A DNA stretch of 21,797 nucleotides from Candidatus Segatella caccae (GTDB lineage: Bacteria; Bacteroidota; Bacteroidia; Bacteroidales; Bacteroidaceae): positions 1 to 21,797 of the forward strand of contig USOQ01000045.1 in the NCBI GenBank assembly GCA_900556395.1. Direction: 5' to 3'. The position numbers were made by a program, and so were the translations under genes. How positions within the stretch are numbered: the stretch's first letter is position 1; every line of letters begins with the position of its first letter. The notes beneath the pieces were generated by a model, which was not told where the DNA came from, made no database searches, and worked only from the letters and a program-made list of their open reading frames with translations. This document shows, piece by piece, positions 1 through 7,436 of this stretch.

Positions 1-73
1 ATGACCACACTGGTCAGACTGGATTCAAAATATGCCCCTTTTTAAAGTGGGCTCAGTAATATATAAAAAGGTA
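1..73. other. Left-edge sequence without a callable gene
   Basis: No complete gene is visible here. A plus-strand gene could end in this stretch, because frame 1 runs from the edge to TAA at 43-45 and frame 3 runs to TAA at 57-59, but neither remnant is long enough to recognise. A 6-bp inverted repeat (TGACCA/TGGTCA) lies at 2-16. The hairpin at 74-102 would be a sensible terminator for such a gene. Confidence 0.4.
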
Positions 74-102
74 AAAAGCCCAGGATGAACTCCTGGGCTT
101 TT
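74..102. terminator. Rho-independent terminator, probably bidirectional
   Basis: A perfect 8-bp GC-rich stem (GCCCAGGA at 78-85 with TCCTGGGC at 91-98) closes a 5-nt loop. It is flanked by AAAA on the left and TTTT on the right, so it can work on both strands. It lies 15 bp beyond the stop codon of the minus-strand SDR gene and downstream of whatever plus-strand gene enters from the left. Confidence 0.85.
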
Positions 103-116
103 ATGTTAGTATGCAT

Positions 117-929
117 TTACATTGCGAAAATGTTGAATCCACCATCCACAACAGCTACTGTTCCTGTGACGAAAGAAGCAGCATCGCTCATGAGATAATG
201 TATTGTACCACAAAGTTCTTCGGCTTTACCCATGCGGCCGAATGGAGTCTGTCGAATCACATCCTGTCCACGTTCTGTGTAAGTACCATCAGGATTGGTA
301 AGGAGTGCGCGATTCTGCTCTGTGATGAAGAAGCCAGGAGCAATAGCGTTAACACGTATTCCCTCGCCAAACTTCTTCGCGGTTTCGTGTGCCATGTAGG
401 CTGTGAAGTTGCTGATGCCTGCCTTGGCAGCAGCATAACCGCAAACGCGTGTCATTGGGCGGAAAGCCGCCATAGAAGAGAAGTTGATGATGCTACCTTT
501 ACCTGCCTCTACCATAGGCTTGAGGAACACCTGTGTAGGTATTACAGTACCAGTAAGGTTCAAGTTGAGTACAGTCTGAAACTGTTCTGTCTCCAAGTCG
601 AAGAAAGTCTGGTCAGGACCGATCGTTGCTCCCTTCATATTGCCACCAGCTGCATTGAGCAAGGTGTCTATCTTGCCATATTTAGCGAGAATATCTTTGC
701 AGTTCTGTTCTACTATTTCCTTGTTCATAACGTCGGTCTTGAAGAAAGAAGCTTCACCGCCTGCATTCTTGATATCTTCAACGATAGCGTTTCCGATGTC
801 TTCCTTGCGTCCGAGGATGGCTACCTTTGCACCTTCAAGAGCTAAGTACTTGGCGATGGTCTTTCCTAATACGCCTGTTCCACCTGTAATGACTACAACG
901 TAGTCTTTAATGTTAAAAAGATTGTTCAT
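117..929 (-). CDS. SDR-family oxidoreductase, probable D-mannonate oxidoreductase
   Basis: A 270-aa classical short-chain dehydrogenase/reductase that should use NAD(P)H in the cytoplasm. Visible signatures are the Rossmann glycine motif TGGTGVLG (residues 15-22), NAAGG (92-96), and the catalytic Ser (151/152), Tyr165 and Lys169 in a YAAAK motif. The C-terminal VDGGF is also typical. From overall resemblance this matches the Bacteroidota SDR usually annotated as D-mannonate (fructuronate) oxidoreductase in hexuronate catabolism; that substrate is inferred, and no uxuA neighbour is visible to support it. The frame extends 36 codons upstream, but the start at 929 (MNNLFNIKDY) is chosen because the extension is AT-rich and overlaps a clear promoter at 975-1006. 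It appears monocistronic. Confidence 0.85.
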   Translation of the reverse strand: MNNLFNIKDYVVVITGGTGVLGKTIAKYLALEGAKVAILGRKEDIGNAIVEDIKNAGGEASFFKTDVMNKEIVEQNCKDILAKYGKIDTLLNAAGGNMKGATIGPDQTFFDLETEQFQTVLNLNLTGTVIPTQVFLKPMVEAGKGSIINFSSMAAFRPMTRVCGYAAAKAGISNFTAYMAHETAKKFGEGIRVNAIAPGFFITEQNRALLTNPDGTYTERGQDVIRQTPFGRMGKAEELCGTIHYLMSDAASFVTGTVAVVDGGFNIFAM

Positions 930-974
930 GTCTTTTTTTGAATTGTTTAAATAATAAATAGTTAATATCTTTTG

Positions 975-1006
975 CAAAATTAGCTTATTTTTATTGAATG
1001 AGCAAA
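975..1006 (-). promoter_or_regulatory. Bacteroidales-type promoter of the SDR gene
   Basis: Read on the minus strand, TTTG (1003-1006) is followed after exactly 20 nt by TAATTTTG (975-982), a full match to TAnnTTTG. Transcription should begin near 965-970, giving a leader of about 40 nt before the ATG at 929. Confidence 0.75.
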
Positions 1007-1073
1007 TATTTCCTTTATTTTGTTCTGTAGAAACCAAGTTTTATATTCGCCAAAGTGTGGAAGAGAATATAAT

Positions 1074-1134
1074 AAAGAGTGAAGGAGTAAAGATAAATGC
1101 CTTTCAAGCACTATTCTTTACTCCTTCACTCTTT
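1074..1134. repeat. Perfect 20-bp inverted repeat with 21-nt loop
   Basis: Bases 1074-1093 are the exact reverse complement of 1115-1134, with loop 1094-1114. The arms are built from AGGAGTAA-like octamers and the right arm is the start of the octamer array at 1117-1187. No T-run follows on the plus strand, and the gene upstream on that side (SDR) points away, so a simple terminator reading fits poorly. It could act as a transcription-end hairpin for mltG. Confidence 0.7.
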
Positions 1135-1187
1135 TACTTTTTTACCTTTTTACTTTTTTACCTTTAACTTTTAATTCTTTTACCTTT
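1117..1187 (-). repeat. Phased octanucleotide array after mltG
   Basis: Nine consecutive units, eight of 8 nt and one of 7. On the plus strand they read TTTACTCC, TTCACTCT, TTTACTTT, TTTACCTT, TTTACTTT, TTTACCTT, TAACTTT, TAATTCTT and TTACCTTT. On the mltG coding strand this is a purine-rich AAGGTAAA-type repeat beginning 8 nt after the stop codon. Related arrays occur at 7405-7436 and 11130-11163. Confidence 0.7.
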
Positions 1188-1195
1188 ACACTAAA

Positions 1196-2254
1196 TTATT
1201 TTATTCCTCTCTCGTTGAGCGCCTTAGAGTATTTGGCAGCATTGTCGAGGTGTTCGGAGTAAGTGCGTGCAAAGTTGTGTGTACCACTGAAGTCTTCTTT
1301 AGCACACATATATAGATAATCGTGGTGGATGTGGTTGAGTACAGCATCAATGCCTGCTACAGAAGGAATACGGATAGGTCCAGGAGGCAGTCCTGTATTA
1401 CGATATGTATTGTAGGGGCTTTGGATGCTGAGCAGATTATTATAGATGCGTTTGAGTTCGAAACGTTTCCACGCAAACTTAATAGTAGGGTCTGCCTGCA
1501 GTGGCATTCCTTCAGGATATTCTGCATTGCGTAGCATCAGACGGTTGTAATACATGCCTGCTATCATCGGCTTCTCTGCGTCGTTGGCAGTCTCTTCGTC
1601 CACGATACTTGCCATGGTGATAACCTGAATAGGGGATAGGTTCATATTCTTAGCCTTCTGCATACGTTCAAAGTTCCAGAACTTGTCCGACTCTTTCTTC
1701 ATGCGTTCGAGCAGTTTGTTGAGCGATACATTCCAATAGATGTCGTAAGTGTTAGGAATAAACATACAAGCAATCGTGGCCGTGTCGTAACCATATTTCT
1801 CGCAGGTAGCCTCATCGGTAAGAGCCTGATAGATAGTGGTACTATCGAGCATCAGTTTACGTCCCAGTTCGGCAGATAGTTTGTCGAGTGTACGAACAGA
1901 AGGAACGGTGAGGTTTACAGACTCTTGCAGACCATTTTTCAGATGGCGCCATGTCTTCAGAGAGCCATCGCCAGGATGTATGGCGTAGCGTCCTGTGCGA
2001 ATATGTTCGGCATAATCGGAGTGTTTTGTAAGGGTGCGGAATGCCTGCATAGGTATGGCATGGGCTATGGGTGTTAGCTTGTGGTAAACGGAGTCTATGT
2101 TGTCGTCTTCGTCAATATACACATACACCGTTTTGTCACTCTTAGAGAATGATGCAAAACCATATATATAAGTAATGATGATGACACCTACCAGGCACAC
2201 AAGGGCACCATAGAAATAGAATTTGTAAGCGGTCTTGCTTTGTTTTTTCTTCAT
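1196..2254 (-). CDS. mltG: Endolytic transglycosylase MltG (YceG-like)
   Basis: A 352-aa inner-membrane protein that cleaves nascent peptidoglycan glycan strands and so sets their length. One N-terminal membrane anchor (about residues 11-33) is followed by a periplasmic YceG domain. The family core is clear: ASIVDEETAND at 215-225, then EKPMIAGMYYNRL (227-239) and MPLQADPT (250-257), and GLPPGPI (288-294). The motif often written ASIVEKET/ASIVEEET has Asp219 in place of the first Glu, while Glu220 and Glu221 remain; which residue acts as the acid is not settled by the sequence alone. The start at 2254 (MKKKQSKTAY) is preferred over an ATG 15 codons upstream because the latter would lie inside the promoter at 2289-2319. 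Length is normal for the family. Confidence 0.93.
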   Translation of the reverse strand: MKKKQSKTAYKFYFYGALVCLVGVIIITYIYGFASFSKSDKTVYVYIDEDDNIDSVYHKLTPIAHAIPMQAFRTLTKHSDYAEHIRTGRYAIHPGDGSLKTWRHLKNGLQESVNLTVPSVRTLDKLSAELGRKLMLDSTTIYQALTDEATCEKYGYDTATIACMFIPNTYDIYWNVSLNKLLERMKKESDKFWNFERMQKAKNMNLSPIQVITMASIVDEETANDAEKPMIAGMYYNRLMLRNAEYPEGMPLQADPTIKFAWKRFELKRIYNNLLSIQSPYNTYRNTGLPPGPIRIPSVAGIDAVLNHIHHDYLYMCAKEDFSGTHNFARTYSEHLDNAAKYSKALNERGIK

Positions 2255-2288
2255 TTTCGTTTCGTTTTTGGTACTTGAAAATTTGCTG

Positions 2289-2319
2289 CAAAAGTACATT
2301 TATTCGTGGAATTGACAAA
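2289..2319 (-). promoter_or_regulatory. Bacteroidales-type promoter of mltG
   Basis: On the minus strand, TTTG (2316-2319) lies 19 nt ahead of TACTTTTG (2289-2296), a full -33/-7 match. The predicted RNA start is close to the mltG ATG at 2254, leaving a leader of roughly 25-30 nt. Confidence 0.75.
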
Positions 2320-2390
2320 ATTATTCGGCTTATATTATTAAGGCGTAGGTAAAAATAGGTTAATTCGTGGGTTTTTATTTTGCTTTGATG

Positions 2391-2398
2391 TACTTTTG
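2391..2398 (+). promoter_or_regulatory. Possible -7 element for the HAD gene
   Basis: TACTTTTG matches TAnnTTTG on the plus strand, but no good TTTG is found about 20 nt upstream. If used, the leader would be about 140 nt and would include a 6-bp hairpin (GACCAT 2451-2456 with ATGGTC 2465-2470) of unknown role. Confidence 0.35.
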
Positions 2399-2547
2399 TA
2401 TGCAGTGAGCGTTCATTATTCTTGGCAAGCAAGTGATGAAAACAAGGTTCGACCATCAGCCGTAATGGTCAAGGATAATGTTTAGTGTTTAATGTTATCA
2501 CTACTCATAGATATTACAGAATAACAGGAAACAAAAAGATAATAAAG

Positions 2548-3237
2548 ATGAAACAGGAATACAACAAGACAATATTAGCGCATCCAACAGCGAGTGTGAT
2601 TTCAGTATATGAAACCTATATCTTCGATCTCGATGGTACGTTGCTCTCTACTTTAGACGACTTGGCTGCGAGTTGCAATTATGCCCTTCGCATCAATGGG
2701 ATGGCAGAACATTCTACTGATGATGTAAGGAGGTTTGTGGGCAATGGCGTGCGTAAGCTCATGCAACGAGCCATTCCTGGAGGCGAGCAGAACCCTCTCT
2801 TTGACAAGGCCTATGCTGACTTTCGGGAGCACTATATGGCGCATAGGCTGGATCATACCCAACCTTATCCTGGCATCATCGCATTGTTGACACGTCTAAA
2901 AGCACGAGGAAAGAATATTGCCGTGGTGAGTAATAAATTTTATGCAGCTACACAGGCTTTATGCCAATATTTTTTTGGCGATTTGGTTGATGTAGCCATC
3001 GGAGAGCGAGAGGGTATAAAGAAAAAACCAGCACCCGACACCGTAGAGGAAGCCTTGCGCCAGTTAGGAGTAGATAGACAGGGGGCTGTATATATCGGCG
3101 ATAGCGATGTCGACGTAATGACTGCCCAGAACTGTCACATGCCTTGTATCAGTGTGCTTTGGGGGTTTAGAGATCAAGCTTTCCTGATAGCCCATGGTGC
3201 CACAACCTTTGTTAGTTCTCCCGCCGAAATCGGTTAA
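2548..3237 (+). CDS. HAD-superfamily hydrolase, phosphoglycolate phosphatase-like
   Basis: A 229-aa cytoplasmic phosphatase of HAD subfamily I with an alpha-helical cap. Motif I is FDLDGT (nucleophile Asp27, acid/base Asp29), motif II contains VVSNK (Ser128), motif III is the KKKPAPD lysine cluster (158-164), and motif IV is GDSDVDV (Asp185, Asp189) for magnesium binding. The sequence type is close to Gph phosphoglycolate phosphatases, but substrate cannot be read from sequence and other small phosphate esters are possible. The start at 2548 (MKQEYNKT) is chosen; the frame opens 21 codons earlier with an AT-rich stretch that does not look coding. It is convergent with the LytTR regulator, with only 36 bp between stop codons. 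Confidence 0.85.
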   Translation: MKQEYNKTILAHPTASVISVYETYIFDLDGTLLSTLDDLAASCNYALRINGMAEHSTDDVRRFVGNGVRKLMQRAIPGGEQNPLFDKAYADFREHYMAHRLDHTQPYPGIIALLTRLKARGKNIAVVSNKFYAATQALCQYFFGDLVDVAIGEREGIKKKPAPDTVEEALRQLGVDRQGAVYIGDSDVDVMTAQNCHMPCISVLWGFRDQAFLIAHGATTFVSSPAEIG

Positions 3238-3273
3238 TCCTTTTTGGTGCAATGGCCTCGCCATAGCTGTTTA

Positions 3274-3981
3274 TTATGCCATATGGTTTTCAATAAACTG
3301 ATTGACGGAGTCTTTGTAGGATTCGGAGATAGGAATATTGTTCTCGCCATAATAGATGCGCATATGACCGATGGAGTCCATACGGCACAGGTTGGCTATG
3401 AACGAGCGATGTACGCGCTTAAAACACTGCCTGGGAAGTCGAGTCTCCAATCGTTTAAGATTGCAGAGTGTGGTGACCTTTCGTCCTTCTGTAAGATAGA
3501 ACCGCACATAGTCGTTCATACTCTCGATGTAGAGAATATCGTCGAGGTCGATACGAATGAACTTGTTCTCTACCTTTACCACCAGACTATGGTCGCGCTC
3601 TATGGGGTCAATGAGTTGATAATCGGCAAATGTAGCTCTTACCTTCTTGTAAGACTCTTGGAAGTCGTTAAAGCTAATGGGTTTGAGCAGATAGTCAACA
3701 GCTCCAACCTTGATGCCATCAAAAGCGTATTCCTTGTAGGCTGTAGTGAAGACCAGTCTGCAACTTTCGGGTACTAATCTGGCAAACTCAATGCCACTTA
3801 GTTCGGGCATCTGTATAGCCAAATAGAGTACGTCAACATGTCCGTTTCTCACTTCATTAACAGCCTCTCTTGCGCTGGAGTAGGCTCCCATGAGCGAGAG
3901 TGTAGGTGTCTTTTTGATGTGGCTTATTATCTGTTGCAGAGCTTGAGGGTCGTCTTCTATAACAATGCAGTTTAATATCAT
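3274..3981 (-). CDS. LytTR response regulator with Ala at the phosphoacceptor site
   Basis: A 235-aa regulator: receiver domain at about residues 1-120 and LytTR DNA-binding domain at about 135-232. The receiver keeps the acidic cluster (Glu9, Asp10, Asp11), the Thr in TTAYKEY, and the conserved Lys in YLLKPIS. The expected phosphoacceptor in the family pattern LDIQMP is Ala55 (YLAIQMPELSG); the codon is GCT at 3817-3819, one base from the Asp codon GAT. The LytTR part has typical features such as the F-x-R-V-H-R-S-F block near residues 189-196. No histidine kinase is nearby, so it is an orphan in this window. It lies downstream of the export operon, but a terminator separates them. Signalling would have to be phosphorylation-independent, or use a neighbouring residue. 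Confidence 0.9.
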   Translation of the reverse strand: MILNCIVIEDDPQALQQIISHIKKTPTLSLMGAYSSAREAVNEVRNGHVDVLYLAIQMPELSGIEFARLVPESCRLVFTTAYKEYAFDGIKVGAVDYLLKPISFNDFQESYKKVRATFADYQLIDPIERDHSLVVKVENKFIRIDLDDILYIESMNDYVRFYLTEGRKVTTLCNLKRLETRLPRQCFKRVHRSFIANLCRMDSIGHMRIYYGENNIPISESYKDSVNQFIENHMA

Positions 3982-4069
3982 GGTGTTGTTATTTTTGTTT
4001 GTTATTTCTGTAATAACGCAAGATGTGGGTTATTATTGTTTTCTGAGAAGAAGGAAAATAGAATACAAC

Positions 4070-4107
4070 TAAAAACATGCTCCTACCTTTTTAGTGTAGA
4101 AGCATGT
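4070..4107 (-). terminator. Rho-independent terminator of the export operon
   Basis: Arms 4075-4086 (ACATGCTCCTAC) and the facing 4096-4107 form a 12-bp stem with one mismatch. Read on the minus strand it is followed by a short T-run (4070-4074). It lies 27 bp past the permease stop codon and separates that operon from the LytTR gene. Confidence 0.8.
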
Positions 4108-4133
4108 AATTGAAATATTTATAATTGAAAACA

Positions 4134-5372
4134 TTACTCGTAGCGGATGGCTTCTATCGGGTCGAGTTGAGCAGCTTTCTTTGCAGGATACCAACCGAAG
4201 AAGACACCCGTAAAGGTGCAGACAGCAAAACTCATGATGATGCTCCAAGGCTCTATCTGTGTCGCTACATGGAAGAATTGTTGCAAGCTCACCGATAGGC
4301 TGACGCCCAATAGCACGCCTATTATACCGCCGGTAACGCTCAAAAGGATGGCTTCGATGAGAAACTGGTTGAGAATGTCGACACCACGTGCTCCCACGCT
4401 CATTCGTAATCCGATTTCGCGTGTGCGCTCTGTCACGCTGACGTACATGATATTCATGATTCCGATGCCGCCAACGAGGAGCGAGATTCCTGCCACAGAA
4501 CCCAAGAGGATAGTAATGGTAGACATGGTGGAGTTCATCATGCTCGAAATCTCTTCCTGCGAGCGGATGTTGAAGTCATCTTCATCAGCGTCAGAAGTAT
4601 CGGTGGCATCTTTCAATTTATGATTGCGACGCAAAATCTCAGTTATCTGGTCTTGCGCAGGCTGTGAGGCTTCCTCGGTAATGGCAGAGCACACGATGCC
4701 TCCCAGATAAGTCTGTGCCATGATGCGTTTCATCACTGTGGTGTAAGGTGCCAGCACGAGGTCGTCCTGGTCCATTCCCATGGAGTTGTAGCCTTTCTTT
4801 TGTAGAACGCCTACCACGCGGAAGGGAATGCTGTTGAATCTCACCACCTTGCCCACGGGGTCGCTTCCGTCGGGGAAGAGATAGTCGACCACCGTTTGTC
4901 CTAAGATGCAAACCTTGGCAGCAGCTTTGATGTCGTTGTCAGTAAACATCTCTCCGTCGGCCACTTTGAGCTGTCGTATGCTGAGATAGTCCTGATTCAC
5001 GCCATAGATGGAGCTTTGCGTATTGTTGTTGCCGTTGATCCATTGTCCACTGCTGTTGACGGTAGGCGAAATGGCAGAGATGTAGTTACATTCGTCTTTG
5101 ATGGCTTGATAGTCGGTCTGCTTGAGGGTCTCCATCGCAGAAGCATCTTGTCTCACTCCGCCTCTCATGTCGGCACCAGGCGATATCATGATCATGTTGC
5201 TTCCCATCTCAGCGATATTGGCCTTGATGCTGGCTTTGCTTCCTTGTCCGATGGCGAGCATGGTGATGACGGCAGCAATACCTATGATAATGCCTAATGC
5301 TGTAAGAAACGACCTCATCTTGTTGGCAGCAATGGCTCTGATGGCTATTTTGAAAAGATTTTGGTAATTCAT
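4134..5372 (-). CDS. MacB-type ABC transporter permease
   Basis: A 412-aa inner-membrane permease of the FtsX/MacB (type VII ABC) superfamily. Layout: TM1 at about 21-41, a large periplasmic MacB_PCD-like domain (about 45-280), then TM2 (283-310), TM3 (338-362) and TM4 (377-394). The hallmark TERTREIGLRMSVGA follows TM2, and the C-terminal PAKKAAQLDPIEAIRYE is canonical. Unlike E. coli MacB, there is no N-terminal ATPase domain; that is encoded by the gene 31 bp upstream. Together with the fusion protein and outer-membrane factor this should form a tripartite pump that pushes substrates from the periplasm outwards. Substrate (drug, peptide, lipid or other) cannot be predicted. Last gene of the operon. 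Confidence 0.92.
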   Translation of the reverse strand: MNYQNLFKIAIRAIAANKMRSFLTALGIIIGIAAVITMLAIGQGSKASIKANIAEMGSNMIMISPGADMRGGVRQDASAMETLKQTDYQAIKDECNYISAISPTVNSSGQWINGNNNTQSSIYGVNQDYLSIRQLKVADGEMFTDNDIKAAAKVCILGQTVVDYLFPDGSDPVGKVVRFNSIPFRVVGVLQKKGYNSMGMDQDDLVLAPYTTVMKRIMAQTYLGGIVCSAITEEASQPAQDQITEILRRNHKLKDATDTSDADEDDFNIRSQEEISSMMNSTMSTITILLGSVAGISLLVGGIGIMNIMYVSVTERTREIGLRMSVGARGVDILNQFLIEAILLSVTGGIIGVLLGVSLSVSLQQFFHVATQIEPWSIIMSFAVCTFTGVFFGWYPAKKAAQLDPIEAIRYE

Positions 5373-5403
5373 CTTGTGAAGTTTGATATATTTTCTTTCT
5401 TAG

Positions 5404-6180
5404 TTACTCATCCGTATTGGCAGGAAGGGCAGCAAGTCCTTCTGCTGCAGAGAGGATGTGCGTGTTGTATTCGTCACTAATGATATGTCCATCGCGCAGT
5501 TCGATGTTGCGACTCGAATAGTTGGCAATGTCAGGATTATGGGTGACAAAGATGATGGTGCGTCCCTGCGCATAGAGTTTCTGGAAAAGCACAAGGATTT
5601 CAAAACTGGTGCGCGTATCGAGATTTCCTGTAGCTTCATCGGCCAGGATGACAGCAGGATTGTTGACCAAGGCGCGTGCGATGGCCACACGTTGCATTTG
5701 TCCGCCCGACATCTGATTGCTTTTGTGATAGAGTCGCTCACCCAGTCCCACTGCCTGTAGTGCCTCTATGGCTCGCTGTTTTCGTTCTTCAGCCGTCACA
5801 TGGGGGTTATACATCAAGGGCAGCTCTACATTCTCCACACTCGTAGTCTTGGGCAGGAGGTTGTAGTTCTGAAAGATAAACCCAATTTTTCGGTTGCGTA
5901 GTATGGCTCGTTCGGATCGTGACATCGTTCTCACGGAGACGCCATCGAGGTAATATTCGCCACTTGATGGCGTGTCGAGACATCCCAACTGATTGAGTAG
6001 AGTAGATTTTCCTGAGCCCGACTTACCCATAATGGTGACAAATTCGCCTTCATAGATTTTGAAACTCACCCCTTTGAGGGCATGAACCGTTTCGTCGCCT
6101 ACGAGGAAGTCGCGTTTCACATTGTCGAGTTCTATGACTACCTTTTTGGGCTGTTGTATGTTATCTTTGTTTTCTGTCAT
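5404..6180 (-). CDS. MacB/LolD-type ABC transporter ATPase
   Basis: A 258-aa cytoplasmic nucleotide-binding subunit. Walker A GKSGSGKST (residues 52-60), Q-loop Gln104 (FIFQNYNLLP), signature MSGGQ (157-161, Met in place of the usual Leu), Walker B VILADE (177-182), D-loop GNLD, and H-loop His214 are all present, so it should be catalytically active. The spacing and the QNYNLLP stretch are typical of the MacB/LolD group that energises FtsX-like permeases. It sits 25 bp after the fusion-protein gene and 31 bp before the permease gene, so the three are almost certainly one transcript and one complex. A short C-terminal tail (about 235-258) goes beyond the usual ATPase core. Confidence 0.93.
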   Translation of the reverse strand: MTENKDNIQQPKKVVIELDNVKRDFLVGDETVHALKGVSFKIYEGEFVTIMGKSGSGKSTLLNQLGCLDTPSSGEYYLDGVSVRTMSRSERAILRNRKIGFIFQNYNLLPKTTSVENVELPLMYNPHVTAEERKQRAIEALQAVGLGERLYHKSNQMSGGQMQRVAIARALVNNPAVILADEATGNLDTRTSFEILVLFQKLYAQGRTIIFVTHNPDIANYSSRNIELRDGHIISDEYNTHILSAAEGLAALPANTDE

Positions 6181-6205
6181 GATCTCTATTGACTTTTTTA
6201 TTCAT

Positions 6206-7393
6206 TTACTTTTTCTTGCCTCTTGGTCCAGGTCCGCTGATGAGTCCTTGGCTCTGCTGTTGTTCATCTTCTCCATCGTTATCAGGTGTGTTGACAATGA
6301 TTTCACTCACAATCTTTTGTCCTGCCTTCAGTCCCTTGGTTATCTCGGTGTGCATACCATCGCTCTGACCGATACTCACGGGGTGAGCTGTGAGGGTCTT
6401 GCCGTCGAGTGTCCACACTTTGTTCTTACCCTTGCAGTCTACGATCTTCATATCCTTGCCCACGGTCTCTTTAGTAGGTGTAAAGCGCAGAGCCTTGTTG
6501 GGCACAGCAAGCACGCCAGCGCGTTCCTGGGTGAAGATGGTGACGTTGGCGGTGAGTCCTGGCTTCAGTTTCAGATCGGCATTTTGAGCGCTTATCACCA
6601 CCTCGTAAGTGACGACGTTGTTGGTGGTAGTGGCTTGTAGGCGCACTTGTTTTACGATACCTTCGAATGTGTCGTCAGGGTAGGCATCCACAGTAAAGGT
6701 TACACGATTGCCCTCTTTTACGCCACCTATGTCGGCTTCATCGACGTCAGCCACTACCTGCATATTGGTCAGGTCTTTAGCGATAGTGAACAGTTCTGGC
6801 GTATTGAAGCTGGCAGCCACCGTCTGTCCTTCCTCCACGCTTTTAGAGATGACCGTTCCATCAATGGGCGAAGTGATCGTGGCGTAGCCTAAGTTGGTCT
6901 GCGCTCTTTGCACCTGTTCCTTCGCCGTTGCTACCTGCTCCTTGGCTTGTCGATAAGTAAGGAGAGCGTTCTCGTAGTCGTCAGCGCTCACGAGTCCCTT
7001 TTGGTAGAGCGTCTGATAGCGTTTCATGTTTGCGCTCTGATAGTTGAGTTGGCTTTCAGCACTTGCCATATTGGCTTTGGCAGTGTTGAGTTCGCTCATG
7101 AGGTTGGTCTTGTCAAGCTCAGCGATGACCTGTCCCTTTTTTACCTCACTGTTGTAGTCCACATACAGTTTGTTGACTATACCCGACACCTGTGTACCCA
7201 CCGTGACACTTGTTACAGCCTCGATGGTGCCCGTGGCAGTCACACTGTTTTGTAGGGTTTGCAGACTTACTTGCTCTTGCTTGAAGTCGATTTGCGCTTT
7301 GTCTTTTCCGCCAGAGAGCGCCCATGCCGCTATGGCAACGATTACCACTACAATCATGGCAATCCATACTTTACTGATCTTCAGTTTTTTCAT
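6206..7393 (-). CDS. MacA-like periplasmic membrane-fusion protein (HlyD/RND type)
   Basis: A 395-aa adaptor that bridges the inner-membrane ABC permease to the outer-membrane channel. One N-terminal membrane helix (about 8-27) is followed by a split lipoyl/barrel-sandwich domain (SGIVNKLYVDYNSEVKKGQ at about 70-88 and the matching ITSPIDGTVISKSVEEGQ), an alpha-helical hairpin between them (about 100-165), a beta-barrel domain and a membrane-proximal C-terminal domain. The C terminus is polar and basic (GPGPRGKKK). The lack of a lipobox and the presence of a TM anchor match MacA. It follows the TolC-like gene after 41 bp that hold the octamer array at 7405-7436. Confidence 0.92.
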   Translation of the reverse strand: MKKLKISKVWIAMIVVVIVAIAAWALSGGKDKAQIDFKQEQVSLQTLQNSVTATGTIEAVTSVTVGTQVSGIVNKLYVDYNSEVKKGQVIAELDKTNLMSELNTAKANMASAESQLNYQSANMKRYQTLYQKGLVSADDYENALLTYRQAKEQVATAKEQVQRAQTNLGYATITSPIDGTVISKSVEEGQTVAASFNTPELFTIAKDLTNMQVVADVDEADIGGVKEGNRVTFTVDAYPDDTFEGIVKQVRLQATTTNNVVTYEVVISAQNADLKLKPGLTANVTIFTQERAGVLAVPNKALRFTPTKETVGKDMKIVDCKGKNKVWTLDGKTLTAHPVSIGQSDGMHTEITKGLKAGQKIVSEIIVNTPDNDGEDEQQQSQGLISGPGPRGKKK

Positions 7394-7404
7394 ATTGATA
7401 TGTT

Positions 7405-7436
7405 TTTATTTTTTCCCTTTTTATTTTTTTACCTTT
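7405..7436 (-). repeat. Phased octanucleotide array between TolC-like and MacA-like genes
   Basis: Four contiguous 8-nt units on the plus strand: TTTATTTT, TTCCCTTT, TTATTTTT, TTACCTTT. On the coding strand this reads as AAAGGTAA-type purine repeats that begin at the TolC-like stop codon (7435-7437) and end 11 nt before the next ATG. The terminal unit TTACCTTT is identical to the one nearest the mltG stop. Confidence 0.55.

Noticed and set aside
111..845. Long open frame antisense to the SDR gene, and similar antisense frames over the export operon and porin
   Set aside because: They are shadows of well-recognised genes, with no family resemblance, promoters or plausible starts.
2142..2456. 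Open frame overlapping the mltG start
   Set aside because: It overlaps mltG in another frame, crosses the mltG promoter and has low-complexity, non-protein-like composition.
3252..3264. Terminator between the HAD gene and the LytTR gene (ATGGC/GCCAT)
   Set aside because: The stem is only 5 bp with a 3-nt loop and no T-run follows on either strand.
3982..4017. LytTR operator upstream of the regulator (GTTATTT repeated 13 bp apart, plus an AATAAC inverted copy)
   Set aside because: The spacing is suggestive, but the units do not fit the usual LytTR half-site pattern and the stretch is simple AT-rich leader next to the start codon.
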